From: Dryas octopetala
Taxonomy: Eukaryota; Streptophyta; Magnoliopsida; Rosales; Rosaceae
DNA length: 64,000 nt
Reading direction: 5' to 3'
Assembly (NCBI GenBank): GCA_963921425.1
Contig: OY992839.1
Location: 18,026,910 to 18,090,909 of the forward strand
Each line of letters begins with the position of its first letter. The first letter of the stretch is position 1. A model generated the notes under the pieces. The model ran no database searches, had not been told where the DNA came from, and saw only the letters and a list, made by a program, of their open reading frames with translations. Positions 44,480-56,274 of this stretch are shown here, piece after piece. The position numbers and the translations under genes were made by a program.

Positions 44480-45112
44480 ATAATAGCCAAATTTCATATG
44501 CCAAAAAACAAGGCAATTATATCAATTTTATGGCCATAAAAACTGATATATAAATATCTTATAGATATCAGGTTTTCCAAAAAAACCGACATGTCAAAAG
44601 GTGTATACATCAGTTCATGGATCTAAACTGATATTTATGCTAACATATGATATTAGTTTCCAAGTAAACAACGATGTTTAAACTTGTTTACATATCCTCA
44701 ACTCCGTAAAAACAGACATTTAAACAAAATTTACACATCGGTTCCTAAATAATACATAATGTTTATATCAATTTAGATATCTAAAATTCTTTTGAAACTG
44801 ACATCTAAACAACCTTCTGGCATCAGTTCTAGGGTTAAAACTGATGTCTAAGGTCTTATTTATATATTTTAATCCACATACCATCTTTTATGGGCATGTT
44901 ACATATCAGTTTCAGATTTTTTATATATCGAAAAAACGAAAAATAGATTTCTTTTCTTCATTTTAGATATCAAGTAGCCAAAAATTCTAATGTTTAACCA
45001 TATAAAAGATATCAGTTTTTTTTTCAATATCTATTCTCGGATAGAATAGACATCACCCCTGGACGTCTCATTTTTTAACCCTAATAGAATCAAGGTTTTT
45101 GTACTAGTGATT
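44480..45112 (+). mobile_element. Second CACTA-type terminus with subterminal repeats
   Basis: Dense AACTGATAT/GATATCAG-type repeats, like those at 4915-5179, end at GGTTTTTGTACTAGTG, the reverse complement of a CACTAGTACAAAAACC terminus. No matching CACTA start is seen at the left, so the element is truncated. Confidence 0.5.
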
Positions 45113-45119
45113 GCCAAAC

Positions 45120-45902
45120 TTTACTGTCTAGAAGCAGATCGAATTTGAGATGAATTATTCAACTAGTCAAATTAAAGCTTGTGATTAACAGGGGGAGTAA
45201 TTCATCAAAGGGAGCATCCAAGTATTTTGTGTGCTGTACTTTTTTCCTTCGACTAAGTTTTTGTCCCACGTTGTTTTCCTAGTAAGGTTTTAACGAGGCA
45301 GTATTGAGCGCATCCAAATCCATATCAATGATCATGAAGAAGGTTGTACTCTTTTTCCTCCCTTTTGGTTTTGTCCCACTAGGTTTTCCAAGCAAGGTTT
45401 TAATGAGGTAATCGTCGACGTTGATTGAAAAATTTATATCACCGGCCATCAGGGGGAGCGTGCCATCAAACAAAGTGATCACATTGTCTTATCAAACAAA
45501 GTGATCACATTGTATTATTTTTCCCTTCGTCTAAGGTTTTTGTCCCAATGGATTTTCGTGGCAAGGTTTTAATGAGGTAGCGTCGCATTTCTGCCATAGC
45601 TATGAGAAACACATGAAGAATGTACGCTTTACCTTAGCAATTGTTTTTCACATAGGGTTTTGGCTAGTAAAGTTTTTAATGAGGTATATCTGATGTGTAG
45701 TATGTAGAAATCCAAAGGGAAGTATTATAAATCATGTAAATTATGTGGTAATTGTTCACACAACTGTATTTGTGGCTACTTTTGTAATTTATGCTTATTA
45801 TAGTCATTTCTTATGTAAAATAGGGATACTTGAGAGTAACATCAAAGTAAATCCCAAATTCTATTGTGTTCTTTTCATTTTGCCTCTCTCAGTTTTATAA
45901 CA
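45120..45902 (+). mobile_element. 3' end of a truncated Ty1-copia element with a short LTR
   Basis: Tandem blocks containing TTTTGTCCCA and AAGGTTTTAATGAGGTA occur at about 45284, 45394, 45563 and 45669, interspersed with AGGGGGAG tracts. They lead to a purine tract (ATCCAAAGGGAAG) and a 180-bp LTR at 45723-45902, from TATTATAAATCATG to TTTTATAACA. Such repeats between pol and the PPT are familiar from plant copia elements. No pol sequence remains. Confidence 0.6.
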
Positions 45903-46006
45903 TTTCTATTATTATTTTTGGTCAGCACTTGATGATCTTTTCAGATAAAATTGGTAAATTCGATCTCTATTATTTTTTTTTTGTTACAAAGAAAAGAAGA
46001 GACTGA

Positions 46007-46286
46007 GGCCTCGTTTGGTGCATAGGATATGATTGGATATGATAAATGGTTAAATTCATGTGTATTAAAGGAAAAAGTTTCTAACTTGAAGGAATAAGAT
46101 GTATTAAGATAGACTAATCATAAGGGGAGACTTATCCCTTTCAATTCCCCCAAAAATGGTGGGATTAGCTTCTTCTCATTTTCTTCTTTCAAGTTAGAAG
46201 ATACCCTCTATGTTCTTCCTTGAATATACATAAATTTAGCTATTTATCCTATTTAATCATATCCTATACGTACACTAAACCAGGCC
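46007..46286. mobile_element. Tourist-like (PIF/Harbinger) MITE, 280 bp
   Basis: The left end GGCCTCGTTTGGTGCATAGG and the reverse complement of the right end (GGCCTGGTTTAGTGTACG) form a TIR. The inverted similarity extends well inward (GGATATGATT, GCTAAATTTATGT, TCTAACTTGAA). Flanking trinucleotides are TGA and TAA, near the TWA duplications of this group. It has no coding capacity. Confidence 0.75.
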
Positions 46287-46299
46287 TAAGGGTTTGAAA

Positions 46300-47907
46300 A
46301 TGGTAAGGATAAAATTAAATCGAACTGCTACTGTGGATGTGCAGTAAGTGTTCAATAATTGAATTTATGAACTAAAAGTCTTAAAAATTGTAATTGAGCT
46401 GAAATTTACAGATTTTATTAGTCTATAACCTAACCTCCAGCTAATGTAGCTACGGGCATTAGTCTATGGTGATGTTTTTAAACATTTAATATATAATTGA
46501 TTGGTTGGGTGAGTTTGGTCCCACTTATTGCATAATGATTAATGTCTGCTGCACATTTCATTTCTTCCAAATAATTGAGTACATATTTTTCTATAACAAA
46601 TGATTGAGTTTTTTTCTTATTTTTTATTTTTAAGGTGGAAAGAGTGAGAATTGAATCCTTATCATGAACATGTGAATAAAATCCCTTACCACTGCAGTTA
46701 GAAGCAGAAATAATTGACTTATTGAGTTTATAGTAAAATGTTATCATATACGTACTCATATCTCTCGTGAGAGAAACAAAGTTGTTTTGTGCTAGTTTTG
46801 CTCTCTCTTTTGATATGGGTCTCACCGTTTTGGATGTCCCTCGGCCCTTTTTTTGTTATGAACAACTTCTATTTAATGAGATGAGCAGTGTTAGTGATTT
46901 TAAATTTATATCTCAAATTTGAATTCCAAATAAATAAACCTGAGAGTGGATTATGTATGAATTAATTATATACTGTCACAAAATTTGGGATCTAAATTTG
47001 AAATCTCTAACCCTATTTTATTTGATCGATGATACAGTTAGAATTGTTCGACCCCCTTTTACATTGCGGTAATTTATTTTCTGCTAGAAAAATGTGAAAA
47101 TATTCTTCGATAAGTATCTAGATTGATCCTTTGTTTTTTTGTCTATCCACATATAACTTCCACTTGTCAATTTTATTACTAAATTCTAAAGAAAATGGAA
47201 GGACCTTTGGATTTCTAATGAGCTATTTGAATTAGAAGTCAATGATAGGCAAAATGAGAGAATCCAAACTCTACATAGAACCTTGGATCTTTCTGAAAAT
47301 AAGCCCTTCGAAGTTTGAAATCAAAGACAACTAATTAATTCCCAGCAGAATGAAAAGAAAAGAACAAACTCTAAACCTTAACTTTTTCTGTTGAATGGCT
47401 TGCAATTTATTTATTAATATTATTTTACAGGAAGAATGGCATGCAATTAATATCATTTAATATAGCAAGTGTACGTGCGATTGAAGGCCTTAAATAGGAA
47501 ATTAATTAATGACCAAAATAAATAAATTTATTAAATGCTTGCTCAGTTAATTATTTCATGACCATAGAGCATGCATATATATTCTTCACTGACTCACTCG
47601 CTGTAAACATTTAATTAACCACTCAGAAAACTGTCAGGGCCTATAATTTATGTATATGGTCCCCAAAATTCAAATAATTAATTTGTAAAAATTAATTGAC
47701 AGTTTATAAGATCCTAGCCAATAAAATTTCACCCCCATTAATTACATATGGTTGGTCTCAACCTAACCCAATATATTAATCTAAACAAATTTCACCCCTA
47801 TTCAAATACTTCCTCTCATAAGTGAATGGCTTGGCCTAACTAATAACATGTATCACCTACATCTAAATATATTAATCTAATAATATATTGGAATTCAAAA
47901 ACTAACC
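46300..47907. other. AT-rich intergenic sequence, nothing recognised
   Basis: No supported gene, RNA or repeat structure was seen in this stretch; it is upstream of the trihelix gene. Confidence 0.4.
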
Positions 47908-47916
47908 ATTTTTTAT

Positions 47917-48283
47917 GGGAAAATGATCATTTTGGTCCTTGTAGTTTGATAGTTGTTTCAATTTTTTCAATCAATTCCTTGTAGTTTTAAAATTGTTTCA
48001 ATTTGCAAATCCAAAATTAGATTTCCGTCAAGCTTTTAAATGGTAAACCGTTATGACAAGGATATAATTATTTCAATCAAACGCCGACAGTAATAATCTT
48101 TTTGTTCTTGGACCATTATACCCCTATTTTAATGGTTTCACCATCTTAAAACATGATGAAAATCTAATTTTGGACCTAATTGAAACAATTTCGAAACTAT
48201 GAAGACTTGATTGAAAAAATGAAATAATGGGGAAGAAATTGAAACAACCACCAAACTACATGGACCAAAATGATTTTTTGCCC
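47917..48283. mobile_element. MITE, 367 bp, probably Mutator-derived
   Basis: Inverted ends GGGAAAATGATCATTTTGGT and its counterpart ending AATGATTTTTTGCCC extend about 48 bp. Flanking nonamers ATTTTTTAT (47908-47916) and TTCTTTTAT (48284-48292) match at 7 of 9 positions. The interior retains inverted similarity (AAATCTAATTTTGGA) and no ORF. Confidence 0.7.
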
Positions 48284-48299
48284 TTCTTTTATGAAAATC

Positions 48300-49600
48300 T
48301 TATAGTTATTTTTAGAGTTTTAGCAATATAGTCCTCGAATAGTGCTTGATTTTCATTTGACATGATTTAGGGAATTTCGAGCAACTCAAGAGGATTTCAG
48401 TACTATTCATGGGTTATTCCATTTTTTCTTTTTGATTAATCGATGGTTGCCCATGAGATTTAAACTTAGAAACTCCTCTAACAAAAAAACTTGATATCAT
48501 CTACTTAACATAATAATCAATGGCTGATTATATTTAAAAACTCTAAACATAAAAAATAAAATAAAAACTATGATGACTTCAAATTTTTGTTAGTTTTAAA
48601 AATTTCCCATAATAATTCAACACATAGATCGAAATATCATTTTCAAGATAAGTTTAAGACCATTATTTATAGATGACTTAAACGATATAAAAGCTTTGTC
48701 AATGGTCGACTTCTGCCTGGCCCTCAAGCCCACGTGGCCTCATGAGCACCAAAATTTCATCCAAAAGTTGAGAAACATGAGGGTAGTTGATCATTAATTT
48801 TCATAACCAAGGGCAATTTAGTCGTTATAAGAAATACCAAATGTTGGAATTCTGAATTACAAAGACAATCTCACAGCACTGATTAGGTCATCCCCTAATA
48901 AAAAAGTAGCTATATAAATTAGCCTGCATGATTAGGGGTCAATGGGTTCCATGTTGATGTATTGGGGGTAGTTTAGTCATTGTAACCTGGTGTACCCAAC
49001 GACCGCTGAAATACAAAAACGACCCCAAGAGGCAATACCTAGCATAGCTGACCTACAATGGGCCAACTTATTATCCCCATCTTCTCTGTCTGCAGCGTTG
49101 TTGCCACTCCTACAGATAAATGATCAATTCTTATATTATATAATATTGTGAAAATGCTCTCTTGTCAGAGAGTCTCATGTATAATATATATAGACATCTT
49201 ATGTTGTGCGATAATTCTGAATCACTCATCTTATGGTCTCTTGCTGGGAGTTTCTATTTTCCCCTATATATTGAGGGACCAAAAATAAAAATACACTTAA
49301 GTTGTCAGACTATCTGGGATTCTTGTATCATATAATTTGATATTAATAAGGTGCATTATTTCGCATTTATTATAAAGATATTTAAGTTTATATGCCAGCA
49401 GTATTATAATTACAAAGACATGTGTGGAAGGGAACCAAGTGAGTCTGTGATGTTCATTTTTAACCAACAACAACAAATAATAACAGAAGATTCCACAGAT
49501 AGCTTATGTGTACAATTAAAGTTTCTCAAATTTTTAATAAAAAAAAAAAAAAATTGGGCCTTTGAGATTGACAGGCAAAACCCACCAAAACAAGTTAATC
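48300..49600. other. Upstream intergenic region of the trihelix gene
   Basis: AT-rich DNA without a supported gene. It contains several TATA-like stretches and a poly-A run near 49541; distal regulatory sites of the downstream gene could lie here but none can be named with confidence. Confidence 0.35.
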
Positions 49601-49623
49601 AATTGTAAAATCAAAACATAGGG

Positions 49624-49630
49624 TATATAA
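49624..49630 (+). promoter_or_regulatory. Probable TATA box of the trihelix gene
   Basis: TATATAA in the context GGGTATATAATCCC lies 96 bp upstream of the ATG at 49720, leaving room for a short 5' UTR. Confidence 0.55.
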
Positions 49631-49719
49631 TCCCACCTACATAAAAACCAACAGAGAATTTCACCTCTCTGTCATATATTTTCTCAGCTAGCTGTAAGTA
49701 CAGCTACAGGAGAATATAT

Positions 49720-52115
49720 ATGCCTGCTGTGTTGGGGGATAACTCATCAACCATGTTAGGGATCTCCGGCTGTGGTGAAGCGGCGGTGTCAGAGGTGGTG
49801 GTGGTGGTGGCGGCGGCAGAAGTTCGTGAAGGTAGTGAAGCCGTGGCTGCTGGCGTTGTGTCAAATTCCTCAGCCCAAGAAGATCATAAGGGTGGTACTC
49901 ATGACCACAACTATGGAGGAAACAGGTGGCCTCGCCAAGAAACCTTGGCACTCTTGAAGATACGTTCGCAAATGGATGCTGCTTTTCGTGACTCTAGTCT
50001 CAAAGGTCCATTGTGGGAAGAGATTTCAAGGTGATCATCATCAATTTCCTCTTTAATTTGATCCAACAAATTAAGTACAAGCTAGCTTAGCTTAGCTTAG
50101 CTAGGTGTTTAAGTTTCTAGCATCAAGATCTGTGAAGCTCTTTCTTCTTCGATCTTTTTTAATTCTTCTTCTTAATTAAATATTCGTATATATATTTTGA
50201 TCCCCAAGCTAGTTCATACTTTTGTGGACAATCTAGTTTCCTTATTAGTTTTGGAATTAAAGGACTGTGCTCTCGTTGATGAATTTGAGGGCATTTAATT
50301 TCTTATTTTGTAAGGTTAATATTTCATTTGTTTCCTTCTCCCTATATTTACTTGTTCCTAAGTGATTATATAATCAAGCTAGCTCAAATTATCCCAACAT
50401 CGGTTGTAATGGTTTGTTCCATAAATATAGAAGTCTATAAGCAGTAGCATGCAACAAGGAGATGAGTAATAATGTGTTTTTTAAGCATGTATATAAATAT
50501 TGGAATCAAACTTGTTTCAATTTCATTATCATAACTTTTTGATCTTTTTAATTAATTATTAATGTCTCCATTCTTTTGTATTAATTAATTTCTTCGCTTA
50601 CTGAGTTTACAATATGATAAAAACAAAAATTACAGCTGAGGTAATTTGGATCTATTTTAAATTTTAATCTCTTTGCGCAGGAAGCTAGGTGATCTTGGTT
50701 ATTACCGAAGTGCTAAGAAATGCAGGGAGAAATTCGAGAACGTGTACAAGTACCACAGGAGGACCAAAGAAGGCCGATCTGGAAAGCCAGAAGGCAAGAC
50801 TTATCGCTTCTTCGATGAACTTGAAGCCTTTGATCACCAAAATCACCATTCAATTCCACCAAACCCTCAACTTCTTTGGAACAACAACCACAATCCAAAC
50901 CCAATCAGTGTCAATGTAATTCCTCAAACATTACCACCAACTATGATCACCCCAAATGGTTCTCAAAATGGTTGTCCTCAAAATTCTTCACTACCTACTC
51001 CACCACCAACCAACCCAACAAATTTAAACTCTTTGCCACCACAAGCAAAACCCTCAACTCTTTCTCATCAAACCATTAATGGGTTCCGCCCCAACTCGGC
51101 TGCAAACCTCTTTTCCAGTTCCACTTCCTCCACGGCTTCCGACGAAGAATTTCAGCAGCGCCACAAGAGAAAAAGGAAGTGGAAGTACTTCTTCAGAAGG
51201 CTGACCAAAGAGGTGCTAGAGAAGCAAGAGAAGTTGCAGGAGAAGTTCTTGGAATCCATAGCCAAATGCGAGCGCGAACGTATGTCGAAAGAAGAAGCTT
51301 GGAGGGTTCAGGAGATGGCGAGAATCGATAGGGAGCACCAGATTTTGGTGCAAGAAAGATCAACCGCGGCAGCAAAAGATGCCGCGGTTATTGAATTCTT
51401 GCGCAAAATATCGGGGCAACGAAACATGAATATTTTCCAAGAACATGACCAACACAATGCCGCTCCCGCAATGCTAATGCCACCACCACAACCACAACCA
51501 CCGGCGGTGGTGCCGATGGTGGTGACGAGTTTTGAGGTCCAAAAACTCGATAATGGGAAGAACAATTCTAATGTTGTGGCTGCTGTAGGAGGGTCTTCGA
51601 GATGGCCGAGACCCGAAGTTGAAGCTCTGATAAACCTCCGGACAAGTCTTGATGTGAAGTACCAGGAGACGGGGCCTAAAGGGTCGCTGTGGGAGGAGAT
51701 ATCTGCCGGCATGAGGCGGATGGGATACGGCCGGAGTGCAAAGAGGTGCAAAGAGAAGTGGGAGAACATCAACAAGTACTTCAAGAAGATGAAGGAGAGC
51801 AGCAAAACGAGGCCTGAAGATTCAAAGACTTGTCCTTATTTTCACCAGCTTGAAGCCTTGTACAAAGAGAAGAGCAAGACTGGTAATCATGACAAGTCCC
51901 ACATTGTAACAATGCAGCAGCAGCTTTCACTGAAGGTCCAAACTGATCAGCAAAATGTACATCATCCAAATCAAGAAGAAGATGATGATCATGATGATGA
52001 AGGTGGAGAGAGTACAGAGGAAGATCAAGATCATGATGATCATGATGTTCATCATGAGATAGGGATAGTAGCCAATTACAAAGGGTCTTCAATGGAGATG
52101 GCGATAGAGTCATGA
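49720..52115 (+). CDS. GT-2-type trihelix transcription factor, two exons, 581 aa
   Basis: Exons 49720-50030 and 50681-52115 join through a 650-bp intron (AG|GTGATC donor, GCGCAG| acceptor) with an open frame. The N-terminal trihelix spans about 69-135 (W70, W99, F122 in the three helix positions). A basic stretch KRKRKWKYFFRRL lies at 266-278, followed by a long Glu/Lys/Arg-rich helix (about 271-336). The C-terminal trihelix spans about 411-476 (W412, W441, W464). Two trihelix domains with a central coiled helix define the GT-2 clade (GT-2, DF1, GTL1); the sequence is closest in memory to GT-2/DF1. These nuclear proteins bind GT elements and control growth and cell size programmes. The tail has His/Asp/Glu-rich runs and the N-terminus a poly-Val run from GTG repeats. 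No break was seen, so it is likely functional. Confidence 0.93.
50031..50680 (+). other. Intron of the trihelix gene
   Basis: The 650-bp AT-rich intron interrupts the first trihelix domain between its second and third helices, after an Arg codon split AG|G. It carries a short TTAGC tandem run at about 50083-50103. Confidence 0.85.
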
Positions 52116-54148
52116 CTCATGACTCATGAATGAAGCATGATGAGTGTGACAATTAAGATAACCAAGTTTCTTAATTTTCTTCTTCAGATCCAGTTGACGT
52201 AAAAAATGTCAATCCCAAAACTGTCCCAACGCATGACTGTAAAGGCATGTATATTAAAAGGGATAATGTATTATTTCAGCTCCAATGATCAATCTCTCTC
52301 TCTCTCTCTCTCTCTCTCACTAATAAATAGTATATATATGGCAATGAGATTAATATTAATCAAGTGGGATTAATTCCTGGCAAAAGTAAAAAATAAAAAA
52401 AATAATCCAGTGGGTTTGCACCAAATGGAATGGTCTTCTAATATTAAGTGGGTCAGATTTCAGGGGCAGTACGTGTTTTAAGGTGGACATCAATTTTAAA
52501 TTCATATAAATTTCTGACCTAATGGGTCCCAAACTAATGGGCTGTAATTTTAGTGGGATTAGATGGTTCTGGATTATTTACCTTTCTAAAACTAATATGA
52601 GAGATTGCGAGAGAGAATAAAAGAAGAGGCTGTTTTGTATTTATCCTTGTGTATCTTTGTGTTCATAGGGGGACGAAGATTCCTCAATCTCATGGTAAAT
52701 AAAGTAAATGGAGGAAATGGTTTGAGACTTTGACGGATGCTTACATTTTCTGTTTGAATTTTGGAATAAATAAACACCACGTTCATACTAATAAAAATGC
52801 TAGCTAGCCAAAATGAGTGACGTCCATCCACCACGTACACCTCCTAGATTGGCCTCGTCAATAACATTATGAGAAGAGAAATGTTAGATAAATTAACCAA
52901 ATTTTTAACCTATTATTTAATCATGAGTTTGCTAAAGAAATTAATCTTTTGCTGGCTAAAAAAAAGCTTAATTATAACAACAATGGGTGAATTTTACTCA
53001 CGTCTCATTTAAATTCTCGAACTTTACATTTAGATTCTATAGTTGACTAACTTTTCTTATAAGTTATTCATTTCAATTAGGTCCGTCAATCTTATTAATT
53101 TGATTTTATGTCAAAAAAAAAAAGTGAATTGTAATTCACACAATTTTTTATCAATTAGGCATGCAAACGGCCGGACTGACCAAATTGTGAGTATTAAGGT
53201 GCTCATGTTTTATTGTAAGATAGAGCCTTGATTCGGCTCCAATCATTTGTGAAACAAATTGGAGGTCAAAATTGGCTTGTATTAGTATATATGCAGTCAA
53301 TTAAAGCGGTCACAAAGTATGTATATATGGTGCATGTCTTTATCATTTTAATTTCTTGAGAGAGCGATAGAGTGGGACATCTGTACTACTGGCTAGCTAG
53401 TGGCTACTGATTTATAACAATATTTTCTAGTGAAGGATTTTGATTGGAGTTGCAGAAATTAACAATATATATTCAGCAGTTACATGTTCTGGAAATGTAG
53501 TGCTCACAGCACATGAGCTTAAAATGAGGGGGACAATGAGTAAAGCGCGCCCTTTACCACTTTCCAGGAGGTCCATTCATCTTACACAGCATGCAGCATC
53601 ACCTTAATCCCTTTACAAGCTGGCCCTACCATATTCCACAAGTAATCTTTTTTAAGTTCTCAAATAATCAATAAATATATAATTCTTTCATCAATTTTTA
53701 TTGATTATTCCATTGATAGGCCAACTTATCTTTGATCATGAAAATGAAACCATCGCGCATCTAAAAGACATAAAATATATATTTACACATTTCAATTCTT
53801 ATTTACGCATTTGCCACCTAAAACACATATTTTCTTTCATTTTACCCCCCGAAACTTTTAATGTTAGACTTTTCCAACCTACCTTCAAATTTTGTTACAA
53901 AATACCCTATTTCATAACTTTCGTTAAGACTTTTGTTAGAAATTCTGATGTGGCGCTTACATGTCTAATTTTCTTGGTCATTTATGCCACGTTGTCATTG
54001 ACTGGGATTGACAACCTGCTATGAGACAAAAAAATTATTAAAAAAAACTATCCTAAAACCATATCATTTTTAAAAAGTCAAAACAAAAGTAAAAATTAAA
54101 TTAAAGAAATTAAATAAAAAACCTATCAAGCCCACCCGAGCCCCACCA
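52116..54148. other. 3' flank of the trihelix gene and AT-rich intergenic DNA
   Basis: Apart from a (TC)13 run, I see no gene. Around 53790-54010 a TTTGCCACCT...TTTTACCCCC...GATGTGGC sequence resembles a decayed MULE end of the type at 31194, but no partner end or duplication was found. Confidence 0.4.
52293..52318. repeat. (TC)13 microsatellite
   Basis: A perfect dinucleotide run 178 bp after the trihelix stop codon, probably in or near its 3' UTR. Confidence 0.95.
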
Positions 54149-54153
54149 TGCTT

Positions 54154-55663
54154 TGGGAAATATGCCCTAAAGCCAACTAGGAGATTGGTAAATTAACGAC
54201 TCAGGGTTATTTTAACTAATAGGCAAAAACATTATTCTTTTGGTTAATACATTTGTTGTTATTATTGCATTAGAATAATGTGTCCCTAGATCTCTGCGAG
54301 ATGAAACATGATGAACTTGCACGAAGTGTTTATGACGTGTCAAATAAGTTCCTCTAGGGTTATGACAGGTATGGAATAATCTTTAGACTTGAGGCACCAT
54401 CGATGTCTTGTGTGTGGCATCAATGTACTTTTGACTGCGTAAAATGGACCGACGCAATTGGGCATAGGTTACATGCGTACGTTGGGTACAGTGGCACACA
54501 CATGAAGGCATATGAGTTCACAACATAGAATCTTTCACCTTCCAAAAAAGAAGAGATGTCCAAGGGAGTGTTCACTCGTAAAGTCTTTGGCCAAAATATT
54601 AGAGTCGTGAATATTGACTATACGCTATAAGCAGTGGGATTGACACTCAAACCATGCCCACAGTTATAGTCAATGGACATAGATGAGAGAGGGACCGAAT
54701 CATATCGTACTCATAATCAAATAGGTTCACACACTACCATTCGTCTTAATTTGGGTAGCCGTGATGCATACCTAAGTGTCAATCATGAGCTTATGAAACC
54801 CAAATAATTAATACGGGATTTTATTAATTCTAATTATTAGGAAAAGTTAAAAGAGTTTAACTTGGTTTAAATTCTATGACCAAATTAAGAGGAACCTATG
54901 GGGTCTCACACTTATAGATAAATGATGGAAATGACAAATGTGGAATGAGAGAATAAATTGGAGAATTTATTCTAGAGATTAACTATTTAAATTAGTGACC
55001 TATGGTTGAGAATTAATAGGATTAATTCCTCATAAGGTATGAGCGTTGTCACATATGTCACATTAAATATGTGACACATACCTTAGGACTTTGACTCGTC
55101 AAAGACATGGGGTCACAAACATAATTTTAAATAGTTAGTTGGTTAAAAGAGAAAAGGACAAAGCGACATAAGATCCAATGGAAAAGGCTGAGTCACTTTA
55201 ATCTAAGAACCATAAGAAATGATGAAGAGAGATAAAAAAAGATTTTGAGAGATCAAACCCTAAGCCTCATTGTGGTGGCCAAACTTACCATCTATCTTAT
55301 CTCTCTCATTTCTTCTCTGTTGTGTTCTCTACCCACTCCATAGAGACCAAAGAGAGTTTTAGCAATCCTTTTGTATGCTCATTCCTTCCATCATATATTT
55401 CATCCAGTGTGTTAACCTCTAGAGAGTTCATAGATTTGAACTCTGGTGTGGTGATCAACTCAAGGTGGAGGAGGAGAGGCTTTGGTGGTTCACTAACTTG
55501 GCTAAGGCTCCAAGCTAGAGCAAGAGGTATAATTTCTATACATATCTTGTTTCAAAGTTTTGATGTCATATTTACATATTACAACCCATATGATCTTGGA
55601 TGTTATCGCTAGGATTTTAATTAGTCTTTCGTTGCCATGATCTAAAATTGTTATAGATTGCCA
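54154..55663 (+). repeat. Solo copia-type LTR, 1,510 bp
   Basis: It runs from TGGGAAATATGCCCTAAAG to GATTGCCA. Flanking pentamers are TGCTT (54149-54153) and TGCTA (55664-55668), a 4 of 5 match. The start resembles a widespread plant copia LTR beginning TGxGGAAATGTGCCCTAAAG. No internal sequence adjoins either end. Confidence 0.65.
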
Positions 55664-55684
55664 TGCTAATATCCTAGTTTCCTA

Positions 55685-56270
55685 TGTCACACCCTAAAGT
55701 GGGGTCTGTCACTTTGAACATGTGGCAGCGCCACATTGGTCACCAACCTTGAGATAAAGTCATCCCAAAGCCAAATGATCAATGTACGTAAGGCTAATTG
55801 ACATTAGAGTTTGAACAAAATATCAGAGTTAAAGTTTTGCTTTTACTAAAATAATTACAATCCGTGGAAGCTTGCATAAGTAGTGAGCTAATTGGTTTGT
55901 AAATGAATTCACTAGATGAAAAAACAGACCCTTGCTTTGAGAAATACAAAGTGAAGCATTTTAATAAAAGGGAATTCAATAAACCTTTCAAGTTGAAAAC
56001 CATTTATAAGATGAAATATCAGACCCCAAATGGGGGGTCCTAGCAGAGGAACCCGCCCCAATAACTCCAAAATAATGATATCATGCCTTAGCATCATTAT
56101 TCCAAATTTCTTAAAATAAGTTAAGCCTTTTTTTTTTTTTTAATAAAATATGGGTTGGATCAGATTATAAAATGTACAACGGAAAACATACTTCAAAATA
56201 TATTTAAAATAAGCCAACCTGGTAGGGTAGGAAGTTTTACAAAATAACCCTACACAACGTGACGCTAGTA
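55685..56270 (-). repeat. Partial gypsy LTR, distant relative of the 57868 family
   Basis: The edge is TGTCACACCCTAAAGTGG. The segment AAAATAAGTTAAGCC...GGGTTGGATCAGA (about 56115-56165) parallels landmarks in 16715-18785 and 57868-59667. It abuts the broken end of the gypsy gag/protease remnant. Confidence 0.45.
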
Positions 56271-56274
56271 ACTA

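Noticed and set aside
51308-52113. Minus-strand ORFs under the trihelix exon
   Set aside because: Reverse-strand shadows of a well-supported coding exon.
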